Source of the DNA: Variovorax saccharolyticus
Lineage (GTDB): Bacteria > Pseudomonadota > Gammaproteobacteria > Burkholderiales > Burkholderiaceae_C
NCBI RefSeq assembly: GCF_030316765.1
Contig: NZ_JASZYT010000004.1
Coordinates: 434,001-498,000, forward strand
Length of the DNA stretch: 64,000 nt
Reading direction: 5' to 3'
The translations under genes were made by a program, and so were the position numbers. Shown here piece after piece: positions 20,698 through 29,513 of the stretch. Every line of letters starts with the position of its first letter. Position 1 is the stretch's first letter. The notes under the pieces are model-generated. The model was given only the letters and a program-made list of their open reading frames with translations, ran no database searches and had not been told where the DNA came from.

Positions 20698-21603
20698 TCA
20701 GGCGTCCTGCAGTGCCTTGCAGCGTGCGGCGAGGCAGTCGCGAAACGCCGAAGCGCTGGGCGACAGCGAGCGACCCGATCGCGTGACGAGTTCGATATGC
20801 CGATGCACGACCGGATCGTGAAGCACGCGGAAACGCGTGCGGCTGGACTTGAGCAGCGCGCCCACGTAGGCGGGCACCACGGTGATGCCCAGTCCTGCGT
20901 CGGCGAGCCCGACCGCGGTGCCGAGATGGCCGACCTCGAACCGGGGCTTGATCGACACCCCCGCCTTGTGGAACAGGGGGTCGGTCAAGGCCCGAAAGCC
21001 GCTCGAATGCGCCATGGCGATCATCGGCTGGTCGGCGATGTCGGCCCAGGTGAGATTGCGCCGGCGCCGGGCCATCGGCCAGGCGACAGGCACCATGGCA
21101 CCCAGCGAGTGCCGCAGCATCGGCTCCCGCTTCAGGTCGGCCTCGACATTCGGAAAGACGCCGAAGCCGAGGTCCACGTCGCCGCCTTCCACCGCGCGGA
21201 TGATCTGTTCGGCGGGCCAATCGGCCAGCCGCACCGAGATGCCGGGATGCACGCCCTGGAACTGCGCGATGGTCTCCGGCATGAAGGTCGCCGCCAGCAG
21301 CGGCGTGGTAGCGATCGTGATGTGGCCGCGGCGCTTCTGGACCAGGTCCTGGGTGTCGGAGACGGTCTGCTCGACGTCCGCGAGGATTCGCTGCGCGCTC
21401 GCCAGGAACTCGCTGCCGGCGTCGGTCACGGAGATCTTCCGGGTCGTGCGGTCCACGAGCTGAACGCCCAGATGGGCTTCGAGATCGCGCACCAGCAGGC
21501 TCGTCGCGGACTGGGTCAGGTGCAGCTTGCGGCCGGCGGCAGTGAAGCCGCCGCTGGCTATCACTTCAACGAAGGCTCGCATCTGTCGCAAGGTGATGCT
21601 CAT
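20698..21603 (-). CDS. LysR-family transcriptional regulator
   Basis: 301 residues. N-terminal winged HTH (LRQMRAFVEVIASGGFTAAGRKLHLTQSA region) and a LysR substrate-binding domain. It is convergent with the operon that ends at 20688 and divergent from a second LysR gene, 101 bp apart. The exact target is uncertain; the amidohydrolase/Bug/RidA genes or the neighbouring LysR gene are the nearest candidates. Confidence 0.92.
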   Translation of the reverse strand: MSITLRQMRAFVEVIASGGFTAAGRKLHLTQSATSLLVRDLEAHLGVQLVDRTTRKISVTDAGSEFLASAQRILADVEQTVSDTQDLVQKRRGHITIATTPLLAATFMPETIAQFQGVHPGISVRLADWPAEQIIRAVEGGDVDLGFGVFPNVEADLKREPMLRHSLGAMVPVAWPMARRRRNLTWADIADQPMIAMAHSSGFRALTDPLFHKAGVSIKPRFEVGHLGTAVGLADAGLGITVVPAYVGALLKSSRTRFRVLHDPVVHRHIELVTRSGRSLSPSASAFRDCLAARCKALQDA

Positions 21604-21704
21604 TCGAAATTCTGCTGGAGTTCCGGGATTGATTCGTTTCTAGCACGGCAGGCATCGTCGGGCAAAAATGCGCGGCCGCGACCCTTGGCCGCCGGAGTCG
21701 CGCC

Positions 21705-22724
21705 ATGACGCCATCGGGTGCAAAGCACTCGCGGCTGTCGCTGGCGCGAAGGCTTCGCCTGCAACAACTGGCGATCTTCGAGAAGGTCGTCGAGGCCGGG
21801 TCCATCCTGGCGGCTTCTCGCGAGCTGGCGATGACCCAGCCGGCGGTGAGCAAGTCCATTCACGAACTGGAGCAGCAACTCGACGGCGTGCTGTTCGTGC
21901 GCGGCAAGCGCGGCGTTGTGCTGACCGAGTTCGGCTGCCTGTTCCAGCGGCACACGAAGATCCTGATGGGCGAACTGCGCTACCTGGCGGAGGACCTGAA
22001 CGCCTGGCAGACCGGTACCGCCGGCCACGTGGTCGTGGGCTCGCTGATCGCCGCGTCCGCCACCTTGCTGCCGGAGGCGATCACGCGCTTGCGCGCGGCG
22101 GTCCCCGATGTGGTGGTCACGGTGCGGGTCGGACCGAACTCGGTGCTGTTCCCGGCCCTTGCGCGCGGCGAACTGGACGTCGTGGTCGGCGCGCTGCCCG
22201 CGGAAGACGCCGAACTCCTGCGCCAGAACCATGCCGAACGCGCGGAGCTCGAGCACGTGGCCCTCTACGAAGAGGCGCTGTGCGTCGTGGTCGGCAGCCA
22301 GCATGCCCTGGCGGCGCGGCGCCAACTCTGCCTTTCGGAACTGCACGCGCTCGAATGGATCGTGCCGACACAGGATTCCGCCGCGCACGCTTCGGTCAGG
22401 TCCTTCTTCAAGAAGGCAGGGCTGGCGATGCCGCGGCGCCTTGTCGAGTCGGTGTCGATACTCACCAATCTCGGCCTGGTGTCGGCCGGTTCGATGGTCG
22501 CGCTGATGCCGCAGTCGGCGGCGGAGCGCTTCGCGCAGGCGGGGCTGCTGGCCATCCTGCCGCTGGAGGGGCTGTCGCCTTTCAGCAGCGTGGGCTACAC
22601 GGTGCGCGCGGATCGCGGGCCGAGCGCCGCGACCGAACACCTGCTCGAAGCGCTGCGCGGCGTGGGCCGATCGCATGCGGCCGGCGTCGACGCATCGGCT
22701 TGTATTCCAGCGCTCTATGCCTGA
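21705..22724 (+). CDS. LysR-family regulator (PcaQ/GbpR-like)
   Basis: 339 residues, longer at the N-terminus than usual, with HTH around LAMTQPAVSKSIHELEQQLDG and a long effector domain; this resembles PcaQ/GbpR-type regulators of aromatic catabolism. The gene ends inside copy 2 of the conserved element (22716-22770) that stands before the porin gene and also before nbaE. It is the best candidate to bind that element and control both; in related nba clusters a LysR gene (nbaR) is linked to the operon. Effector unknown. Confidence 0.88.
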   Translation: MTPSGAKHSRLSLARRLRLQQLAIFEKVVEAGSILAASRELAMTQPAVSKSIHELEQQLDGVLFVRGKRGVVLTEFGCLFQRHTKILMGELRYLAEDLNAWQTGTAGHVVVGSLIAASATLLPEAITRLRAAVPDVVVTVRVGPNSVLFPALARGELDVVVGALPAEDAELLRQNHAERAELEHVALYEEALCVVVGSQHALAARRQLCLSELHALEWIVPTQDSAAHASVRSFFKKAGLAMPRRLVESVSILTNLGLVSAGSMVALMPQSAAERFAQAGLLAILPLEGLSPFSSVGYTVRADRGPSAATEHLLEALRGVGRSHAAGVDASACIPALYA

Positions 22725-22770
22725 GGCCGAACAAGTCATTATTCAAGAACGACTCGGCTTCCTAGACTGC
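22716..22770 (+). promoter_or_regulatory. Conserved promoter/operator element, copy 2 (before the porin)
   Basis: Matches 8497-8551 without gaps, the strongest identity being CTGAGGCCGAA at the left and CCTAGACT at the right. The potential -10 TAGACT (22763-22768) leaves a leader of about 95 bases before the porin start. The left end overlaps the stop codon of the LysR gene. Confidence 0.6.
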
Positions 22771-22868
22771 ACGGGCCTTGCGCAGTCTGCTGCTGCAGCG
22801 ATCTCGAATCGGCTCCCGCACCCAGACGGCTCCTTGCGTGTTCGATCAACCAAGACCGAGTCATCACC

Positions 22869-23954
22869 TTGAACCTCAACTCTCGCGCGACCCTGGCCAC
22901 CCTGGCCTTCATCACTGCCTGCGGCAGCGCTTCCGCCCAGTCTTCCGTCACTCTCTTCGGTGTGCTCGACACCGCGGTCAGCCACTACTCGAACGGTCCC
23001 ACCCATCAGACCGTCCTGAGCAATTCCAACCTGTTCAACAGCAGGCTGGGATTTCGCGGCAGCGAGGACCTGGGTGGGGGCCTCTCGGCTTCCTTCTGGC
23101 TCGAGGGTGCGCTGACGCCCGACGACGGCAATGCGAACGGCTTCAACTTCATGCGACGTTCCACGGTCAGCCTGGGCAGCGCCTGGGGCGAGTTGCGCCT
23201 GGGACGCGATTTCACGCCGACCTTCTGGAACGAGGCCGTGTTCGATCCCTTCGGCGCCGTCGGCGTGGGTGCCCTGGTCATGTCCCCGGCGCGCAGCAGC
23301 AGCACGGCGGCCGGTCGGGCGCGATGGACCTCGGACTTCGGTGCCAACAACCCGGCCTACATCCGCGCCAGCAACACGGTGGGCTACTTCCTGCCTCCGA
23401 CACTCGGCGGCTTCTACGGCCAGTTGCAGTACGCCCTCGACGAACAGGTGACGCCGGGCAACGACCAGGGCCGATTCATGTCCGGCCGCTTCGGCTATGC
23501 GAAGGGGCCGCTCAACGCCGCGCTGTCGATCGGCAAGACCACCGGCTCCGATCCCGCCAGCGCGGCGGCTCCCGACATCACGACCTACAACCTCGGCGCT
23601 TCCTATGATCTCGGATTCGCCAGGCTGTCGGGGATGTACTCGCGGGAGAAGTACGAGCGGGCCGCGGTGTCCAACACCGGCAAGGGATACATGGTCGGCG
23701 TCAACGTGCCCGTCGGCGTCGGGAACATCGTGGCCGCCTACTCGCGCATCGAGATCGACCTGCCGCGCACGCCGACCTCGGACAAGATGGCGGTGGGCTA
23801 TGTGCACAACCTGTCGAAGCGCACGGCGCTCTACGCGACCTACGCCCGCCTGGGCAACAAGGGCGATGCGCTGCTCAGCGTCGCGGCGAGCCTGCCCGGC
23901 AGGCCCAACACCAGCTCCAGCGGGTACGACCTCGGCATCCGTCACGCCTTCTGA
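22869..23954 (+). CDS. Gram-negative trimeric porin
   Basis: 361 residues. Signal peptide (1-23, ASA|Q), then the betaproteobacterial porin start SSVTLFGVLDTAVSHYSNG, alternating beta-strands and the C-terminal aromatic end YDLGIRHAF needed for outer-membrane insertion. The start codon appears to be TTG; no in-frame ATG lies upstream before the signal peptide. Sharing a promoter element with the nba operon suggests it lets the aromatic substrate enter. Confidence 0.92.
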   Translation: MNLNSRATLATLAFITACGSASAQSSVTLFGVLDTAVSHYSNGPTHQTVLSNSNLFNSRLGFRGSEDLGGGLSASFWLEGALTPDDGNANGFNFMRRSTVSLGSAWGELRLGRDFTPTFWNEAVFDPFGAVGVGALVMSPARSSSTAAGRARWTSDFGANNPAYIRASNTVGYFLPPTLGGFYGQLQYALDEQVTPGNDQGRFMSGRFGYAKGPLNAALSIGKTTGSDPASAAAPDITTYNLGASYDLGFARLSGMYSREKYERAAVSNTGKGYMVGVNVPVGVGNIVAAYSRIEIDLPRTPTSDKMAVGYVHNLSKRTALYATYARLGNKGDALLSVAASLPGRPNTSSSGYDLGIRHAF

Positions 23955-24082
23955 GTCCGGCGTCCCGGGGCGCTTGCGCGCGTCCCGAGGGCTTGCCTCT
24001 GCCATGCCGTATATTTCGGTCCAGGTTCAAACGAACTGTCCCCACGCAACATTCCATCAGAAAGCACTTGAGGAGTTTTGCC

Positions 24083-24295
24083 ATGCGTTTGCTTCGACGG
24101 ATCGCTCGTTCCCAACGGCTGACCGAACTCATCGGAACGGCCGAGGTCGCGAGGGCCGAAGACTACGAAAAGAAGGGCTGGGTCATCGTTCGCCGCACGA
24201 GCATGCCGGCGCCTCAGCAGGCGGCCGGGTTCCAGACTGTCTATGCGCAGATCACGGACGCCGGGCGCCACTTTCTCGATGGCACGGCGCCGTAG
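24083..24295 (+). CDS. Small conserved-looking hypothetical protein
   Basis: 70 residues, no recognised family. Sequence starts MRLLRRIARSQRLTELIGT and contains a KKGWVIVRR strand and an aromatic/acidic C-terminus (DAGRHFLDG). AGGAG at 24071-24075 gives a good ribosome site for ATG 24083, and codon third positions are GC-rich as in neighbours, so it is probably real. No signal peptide. It sits alone between the porin gene and the convergent crotonase operon, 33 bp from the latter's stop. Confidence 0.6.
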   Translation: MRLLRRIARSQRLTELIGTAEVARAEDYEKKGWVIVRRTSMPAPQQAAGFQTVYAQITDAGRHFLDGTAP

Positions 24296-24328
24296 CACGG
24301 CGGTCCGCCGGCGTGCGGCCGATAGCCC

Positions 24329-25141
24329 TCATCGCCCCGAAAAGCGTGCGGGCCGCCGCTCGATGAAATGCGCCACGCCCTCGGTGAAGTCCTCGCTGCG
24401 GATGCTCTCGACCATCTCGGCATTGGCGAGCGTCACGGCCTCGCCCAGTGACTGGTAGGGCGCCTCCCACAGCTGTCGCTTCATGACGCGCACCGAGCGC
24501 GGCGACACTTCGGCGGAGAGCGTGCTGGCCAGTGCCTGCGCCTCGGCGAGCAAACGCTCGGCCGGGACGACCCGGTTCACCAGGCCCATGCCGAGCGCCT
24601 CCGGCGCGTCGATCTTGCGAGAGGTCAGCAACAGGTCCGTGGCGTGGGCATGGCCGACGATGCGCGGCAGCATCCACGAGATGCCGTGCTCGGCGATCAG
24701 GCCGCGCTTGGCGAATGCGGTGGCGAAGACCGCCTTGTCGGAGGCGATGCGGAAGTCGCTGTAAAGCGCCATCACCAGGCCGAGCCCGGCTGCGGCACCA
24801 TTGATCGCACAGATCACCGGCTTGGGGGCCGCGGGGAAATAGGAGTATCGCGTCTGGTAGTCGGCCCTGCGGTTCATGTCGAAGGGGCGCATCCACTGCT
24901 CGGCGCGGATGTCCTCGGGCGGCAGCACTTCCAGCTCTTCCATGTCCATGCCGGCGCAGAAGGCGCGGCCCGCGCCGGTGAGGACGATGGCTCGCACCGC
25001 GTCGTCGCGGCCGGCCTGCTCGATCGCCGTGCGCAGTTCGGCCTCGAGGATCCGGGTCAGCGCATTCATGCGCTCCGGGCGGTTCAGCGTGATGGTCGCG
25101 ACGTGGCCGTCGACCGTGTAGAGAATTTGTTCGAAGGTCAT
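24329..25141 (-). CDS. Enoyl-CoA hydratase/isomerase family protein (crotonase)
   Basis: 270 residues with the crotonase fold: LNRPERMNAL, the oxyanion hole AFCAGMDM and NGAAAGLGL. The first catalytic glutamate position of classical hydratases reads V (GLGLVMAL), while a glutamate is kept later in LIAEHGISWML, a pattern seen in isomerase/hydrolase-like members. It is the last gene of a minus-strand operon with an aldehyde dehydrogenase 11 bp upstream, a second crotonase and an NDP-forming acyl-CoA synthetase. Role in side-chain CoA chemistry of an aromatic acid is inferred. Confidence 0.85.
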   Translation of the reverse strand: MTFEQILYTVDGHVATITLNRPERMNALTRILEAELRTAIEQAGRDDAVRAIVLTGAGRAFCAGMDMEELEVLPPEDIRAEQWMRPFDMNRRADYQTRYSYFPAAPKPVICAINGAAAGLGLVMALYSDFRIASDKAVFATAFAKRGLIAEHGISWMLPRIVGHAHATDLLLTSRKIDAPEALGMGLVNRVVPAERLLAEAQALASTLSAEVSPRSVRVMKRQLWEAPYQSLGEAVTLANAEMVESIRSEDFTEGVAHFIERRPARFSGR

Positions 25142-25152
25142 GGTTGGGAGGG

Positions 25153-26592
25153 TCAGTGGATGGCGTTCTCGATGAAGGCGGCGGGCAACTGGATCGATAC
25201 CGGTTCGACGAACTCGTCGATGCCGTAGCGCCCGTTCTCGCGCCCGATGCCCGATTGCTTGAAGCCCCCGAATGGCGCTGCAGGGTTGAACGGCGCGCCG
25301 TTGATGTCGACCTGGCCGGCGCGCAGGCGGCGGGCGACCGCGAGCGTCGCCGCGTCGACCGGGCCCCACACCGCGGCTGCCAGGCCGTAGTCGGTGCCGT
25401 TGGCCAGCGCGATGCCGTCCTCCACCTCGTCGTAGCCGATCAGCACCAGCACCGGACCGAAGACTTCATCGCGCGCCACCGCCATCCCGGGCGTCACGTC
25501 GGCCAGCACGGTGGGGCGCACGAAGTAGCCGTGCGGCGGCAGTTCGGGCGGGCTTCCGAGCGTTCGTGCGCCTGCCGCCAGGGCCTCGGCGATCAGGCCT
25601 TCGACCTTGCGCTGCTGCGCCTTTGAAATCAGCGGCCCGAGCCGGGTCGCGCCATCGGCCGGGTCGCCCATGCGCAGGGCGGCCAGCAGGTCGGCGGCTG
25701 CGGCTTCGGCAGCGCCGAGCCAGGTCCGCGGCACCAGCAGCCGCGTGGTCGCCGAACAGGTCTGGCCGGAATTGAGCATGCAGCCCGCCAGCGTGGTCTT
25801 GACGGCGGCCGCCAGATCCGCGCCGGGGAGGACCAGCGCCGCCGATTTGCCGCCCAACTCGAGCGCCACGCGCTTGATGCCGTCGCCGGCGATGGCCGCG
25901 ATGTGGCGGCCGGCACGGGTGGAGCCGGTGAAGGACACCATGTCCACATCGGGATGCCGGACCAGCGCCTCGCCGACCTCCGGTCCGGTCCCGTGCACGA
26001 GATTGAAGACGCCGGCCGGCAGCCCGGCCTGGAGCACCGCCTCGGCGAGCAGGAAGGCGCTGGTGGGAGCCAGTTCGGACGGCTTGAGCACGACCGTGCA
26101 GCCGGCCAGCAGCGCGGGAGCGATCTTGCCGGTGATCTGGTGCAGGGGGTAGTTCCAGGGGGTGATGCAGGCCACGACGCCGGTAGCCACCTGCTGGACC
26201 AGCGAATGGCCGATGCGCGATTCCCATTCGAACGCCGCGGCCAGGTCCGCGTACATGTCCCAGGCGGCGATGGGCGCGCCGACCTGAATCCGCGCGGCCA
26301 GCTTGCGCGGCATGCCGACCTCCCGCGAGATCGCGGTGGTCAGGGCCTCGGACTGTTCGCGCAGCGCCGCGGCGATGCGGCGAACGGCGGCGACGCGCTC
26401 CATGGGCGGCGTGGCGGCCCAGCCCGCGAAGGCGCGGCGAGCGGCGGCCACCGCGGCGTCGACATCGGCCAGCGAGGCGCTGCGATAGGAAGCGAAGGTC
26501 TCTTCGGTGAAGCTGTCGGTGACGGGCAGGTCGTCCGCGCCATGGGCGGGCGCCATGGCGCCGTCGATGAAGAGCTGTTTGAAAGGGGTCAT
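25153..26592 (-). CDS. Aldehyde dehydrogenase (vanillin/benzaldehyde-dehydrogenase-like)
   Basis: 479 residues. ALDH motifs: ITPWNYPLHQ, LELGGKS (general base), NSGQTCSATTR (nucleophile C279) and FGGFKQSGIGREN. ATG 26592 is chosen, with AAGGA upstream; a longer frame to 26718 overlaps the preceding gene and is not needed. In the context of an acyl-CoA synthetase and crotonases, it would oxidise the aromatic aldehyde released from a 3-hydroxy-3-arylpropanoyl-CoA, as vanillin dehydrogenase does in ferulate catabolism. Substrate is an inference from context. Confidence 0.88.
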   Translation of the reverse strand: MTPFKQLFIDGAMAPAHGADDLPVTDSFTEETFASYRSASLADVDAAVAAARRAFAGWAATPPMERVAAVRRIAAALREQSEALTTAISREVGMPRKLAARIQVGAPIAAWDMYADLAAAFEWESRIGHSLVQQVATGVVACITPWNYPLHQITGKIAPALLAGCTVVLKPSELAPTSAFLLAEAVLQAGLPAGVFNLVHGTGPEVGEALVRHPDVDMVSFTGSTRAGRHIAAIAGDGIKRVALELGGKSAALVLPGADLAAAVKTTLAGCMLNSGQTCSATTRLLVPRTWLGAAEAAAADLLAALRMGDPADGATRLGPLISKAQQRKVEGLIAEALAAGARTLGSPPELPPHGYFVRPTVLADVTPGMAVARDEVFGPVLVLIGYDEVEDGIALANGTDYGLAAAVWGPVDAATLAVARRLRAGQVDINGAPFNPAAPFGGFKQSGIGRENGRYGIDEFVEPVSIQLPAAFIENAIH

Positions 26593-26597
26593 CTGTA

Positions 26598-27392
26598 TCA
26601 ATCCTTGCGTGGGTCCGAAGTCTTGGGGGCGTCGCGTTTGGCGAGGAACTCGCGCATGACGCGCTGAGGCTCGCCGGTGGAATAGCACTCGAGCTGGTAG
26701 CGGATGCCGGCGCTGCATGCCTCGTCGAAGCCGGCCTGGGTGCGTTCGCGAAAGCGCTGCTTGGTGGTGCGCAGCGCCGCGCCGGGGAGGGCGGCCAGGG
26801 CGCGCGCGCGCTCGAGCGCGCGCGGCAGCACCTGCTCGGGTGCCACCAGGTCATTGACCAGGCCCAGTGCATGCGCGCGTTCGCCGGTGATCAGTTCGCC
26901 GGTGAGCGAGAGCTGCTGGTTGAGCGAATGGCCGATCTGCAGCGACATCAGGTAGGAGCCCACGATGCTGGCCAGCCCGGCCTTGACTTCGGGCTGCCCC
27001 ATGCGCAGCGTCGGATGGGCCACGCGCAAGTCGCACATCAGCGCGATCTGGAATCCCGCACCGACCGCGGTGCCGTTGAGCGCCGCGACGATCGGCTTGG
27101 AGACATCGCGCACGGCCTGGTACATCGCGTGCTGCCGGTTGAGCCAGCCCGCCAGCGTGCCGGTGTCGATCGCGGCCGACTCGTCCAGGTCCTGGCCACC
27201 GCAGAAGGCCCGCTCGCCGCTGCCGGTCAGCACGATCGCCTGCACGCCCGGATCGGCGTCGAGGGCGTAGAGCTGCTCGCGCAGTGCGGCACGCAAGCCG
27301 GCATCCACCGCATTCATCACGGCAGGGCGGTTCAGCCGAAGCACCGCCGTGCCGTCCTGCATGTCGATCCGCAGGCATTCACTGTGCTGCAT
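26598..27392 (-). CDS. Enoyl-CoA hydratase/aldolase family protein (crotonase)
   Basis: 264 residues, crotonase fold: LNRPAVMNAV, the oxyanion hole AFCGGQDL and NGTAVGAGFQIAL, in which Q replaces the first catalytic glutamate; the second is kept in GQPEVKAGL. The sequence could serve as the hydratase-lyase of a hydroxycinnamoyl-CoA route. AGGGAG precedes ATG 27392. It overlaps the acyl-CoA synthetase stop by 14 bases and is followed five bases later by the aldehyde dehydrogenase, a tightly coupled group. Confidence 0.86.
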   Translation of the reverse strand: MQHSECLRIDMQDGTAVLRLNRPAVMNAVDAGLRAALREQLYALDADPGVQAIVLTGSGERAFCGGQDLDESAAIDTGTLAGWLNRQHAMYQAVRDVSKPIVAALNGTAVGAGFQIALMCDLRVAHPTLRMGQPEVKAGLASIVGSYLMSLQIGHSLNQQLSLTGELITGERAHALGLVNDLVAPEQVLPRALERARALAALPGAALRTTKQRFRERTQAGFDEACSAGIRYQLECYSTGEPQRVMREFLAKRDAPKTSDPRKD

Positions 27393-29505
27393 GCGAGGCT
27401 CCCTGGCGTTCGATCACTGCGTCGACGGCCCATCCGCCCTGGCCCGCATCGCCGACGATGAGCGGGTTCAAGTCGATCGACGCGATGTCTTGCGGGTGCG
27501 CCGCCGCGAGGGCGCCGAGCGCCACCGCGGCGCGCGCGACCACGCCCAGGTCCATGGGCGCCTCGCCCCGGACGCCGGCGAGGATCGGCGCGATGCGCAG
27601 CCGAGCGAGCTTGGCCATCACGTCGGACTCCGAGAACGGATGGAGCAGAACCACGAAGTCGCGCAGGGCCTCGACGTACTTGCCGCCATCGCTGACCATC
27701 ACGACGGTTCCGAACAGCGGGTCCTGGCGCACGCCGAGCGCGAACTCGCGGCGTCCGCGCACCCTTTGCGCGACGATGACGCCGTCCAGCGGCAGGTCTA
27801 TGGCCGCGACCCGTTCGGCGCATGCGGTCCAGGCCTGGCGAACCTGCTCCGCGGTCTGCACGTCGATGAAGACCAGGCCATGTTCGGACTTGTGGGGAAT
27901 CCGGGCCGAACATGCCTTGACCACGACCTGCGGTCCCAGCGCCTGCCAGGCGGCGACGGCTTCGTCCGCGCTGCGGCACAGGCGCAATGGCACCGTGGGG
28001 ATGCCGCAGGCGGCCAGCAGGGCAAGACTGTCCGCCTCGCTCAGCAGCGGCCCATCGCGGTCCGGCAGTGCCGGTGCCGGCATCGCGGGCGCCGGCAGCG
28101 CGTGGCGTGCCGCGGCCTGCTGCATCAGCATGCCGTGGCGGCTCCACTGATGCAGCGCGTCGACGGCGTCGGTCTCGTGGGAGAACACCGGAACGCCGGC
28201 TTCGCGGAAGGCCTGCCGCACCGAGGCTTGCGGCGCCGACACCACGCACGGCTTGTTGCGTGCCTGGGCGAAACGCGCGGTGTCGCGCGCCATGCCGGGA
28301 ACGTCGTAGCCTTCACCGGCCACCGGCACGCCGACCAGGAACATGTCGGCCTGCGGGTCGGCCGCCAGTGCGCCCAGCGTGTCGGCATACATGCCGCCCT
28401 GCGTCATGAGCGAGGCCGTGAGGTCGACCGGATTCTGTGCCGTCGCGAAGCTCGGCATGATGCCGGCGAGGGCGTCGATGACCGGCCTGCCGAGTTCCGC
28501 CAGCGGCAAGCCCAGCGTATCGGCCGCATCGGCGCAGAGCACGCCGACCGCGCCGCTGTGGCTCATGACGACCAGATGTTCGGCGGCTCGGGGCGGAGCG
28601 CCGAGATAGAGCTCGACCGCGTTGACCAGGCCCTGCACGTCGTTGGCACGCCAGATGCCGTGGCGCTCGAAGAAGGCGTCGACCACCACGTCGTCGTTGA
28701 CGATGGCGCCGGTGTGCGAGGCGGCGGCCTTGGCGCCGTGCGCGCTGCGGCCCGACTTGAGCGCGATCACGGCGGCGCCGCGCGCCGCGGCGAGCCGCGC
28801 CACCTCCGCGAGCATGGCGGGGTCGCGCAAGGACTCGATGTACATCAGCACGACGCGTACCTCCGGGTCCGCGGCCGCGGTCAACGCCAGCTCGCACACC
28901 GATGCGTCGGCGTCATTGCCCGATGCGACCAGGTAGCGCACCCCGACGCCTCGCTCCCGCAGCATCGCGTACGGCATCACGCTTGCCGCGCCGCTCTGGC
29001 TGACGATGGCGACCGGGCCGTCGCGGGGCTCGATTTCCATGAACATGGTGCTGAAGTTCATCACCGCGCCGGTCTGGAAATTGGCCACGCCCTGCGCATT
29101 CGGCCCCACCAGGCGAATGCCGAGACGGTGCGCCTGCGCCACCAGCGCCTGCTGGCGCGCCAAGCCCTCGGCGCCGGTTTCGCCAAAGCCCGAACTCATG
29201 ACGATCGCGGTGCCGACGCCGCGCGCTGCGCATTGGTCGATCACGCCGGCGACCGCATCCTGGCCGACCGCGACGATGGCCACGTCCGGCGCCTCGGGCG
29301 TGGCCGCGAGGGAAGGGTAGGCGTCGAGGCCCTGGACCGTCGTGCGCCCGGGATTGATCGGGTAGACCGCGCCCTGGAATCCAAAGCGCTGGAGGTAGTG
29401 CAGCGGGCGGCCGCCGACCTTGTTGCGGTCTTCGGTCGCGCCGACGACGGCGATGCGGCGCGGTGCGAAAGCGCGTTGCAGCCGGGGATCGAGGAGCTTG
29501 GTCAT
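27379..29505 (-). CDS. NDP-forming acyl-CoA synthetase (feruloyl-CoA synthetase FerA-like)
   Basis: 708 residues with the fused architecture of the ADP-forming acyl-CoA synthetase family: CoA-binding domain first (RRIAVVGATEDRNKVGGRP), succinyl-CoA-synthetase-like domains, and an ATP-grasp domain at the C-terminus. The phosphohistidine region reads AASHTGAIV. FerA of Sphingobium, a feruloyl-CoA synthetase, belongs to this family and is also linked to a crotonase and an aldehyde dehydrogenase, which is why a hydroxycinnamate role is suggested. ATG 29505 starts at the family N-terminus. Other carboxylic acids are possible substrates. Confidence 0.84.
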   Translation of the reverse strand: MTKLLDPRLQRAFAPRRIAVVGATEDRNKVGGRPLHYLQRFGFQGAVYPINPGRTTVQGLDAYPSLAATPEAPDVAIVAVGQDAVAGVIDQCAARGVGTAIVMSSGFGETGAEGLARQQALVAQAHRLGIRLVGPNAQGVANFQTGAVMNFSTMFMEIEPRDGPVAIVSQSGAASVMPYAMLRERGVGVRYLVASGNDADASVCELALTAAADPEVRVVLMYIESLRDPAMLAEVARLAAARGAAVIALKSGRSAHGAKAAASHTGAIVNDDVVVDAFFERHGIWRANDVQGLVNAVELYLGAPPRAAEHLVVMSHSGAVGVLCADAADTLGLPLAELGRPVIDALAGIMPSFATAQNPVDLTASLMTQGGMYADTLGALAADPQADMFLVGVPVAGEGYDVPGMARDTARFAQARNKPCVVSAPQASVRQAFREAGVPVFSHETDAVDALHQWSRHGMLMQQAAARHALPAPAMPAPALPDRDGPLLSEADSLALLAACGIPTVPLRLCRSADEAVAAWQALGPQVVVKACSARIPHKSEHGLVFIDVQTAEQVRQAWTACAERVAAIDLPLDGVIVAQRVRGRREFALGVRQDPLFGTVVMVSDGGKYVEALRDFVVLLHPFSESDVMAKLARLRIAPILAGVRGEAPMDLGVVARAAVALGALAAAHPQDIASIDLNPLIVGDAGQGGWAVDAVIERQGASHAAQ

Positions 29506-29513
29506 GGCGTCGC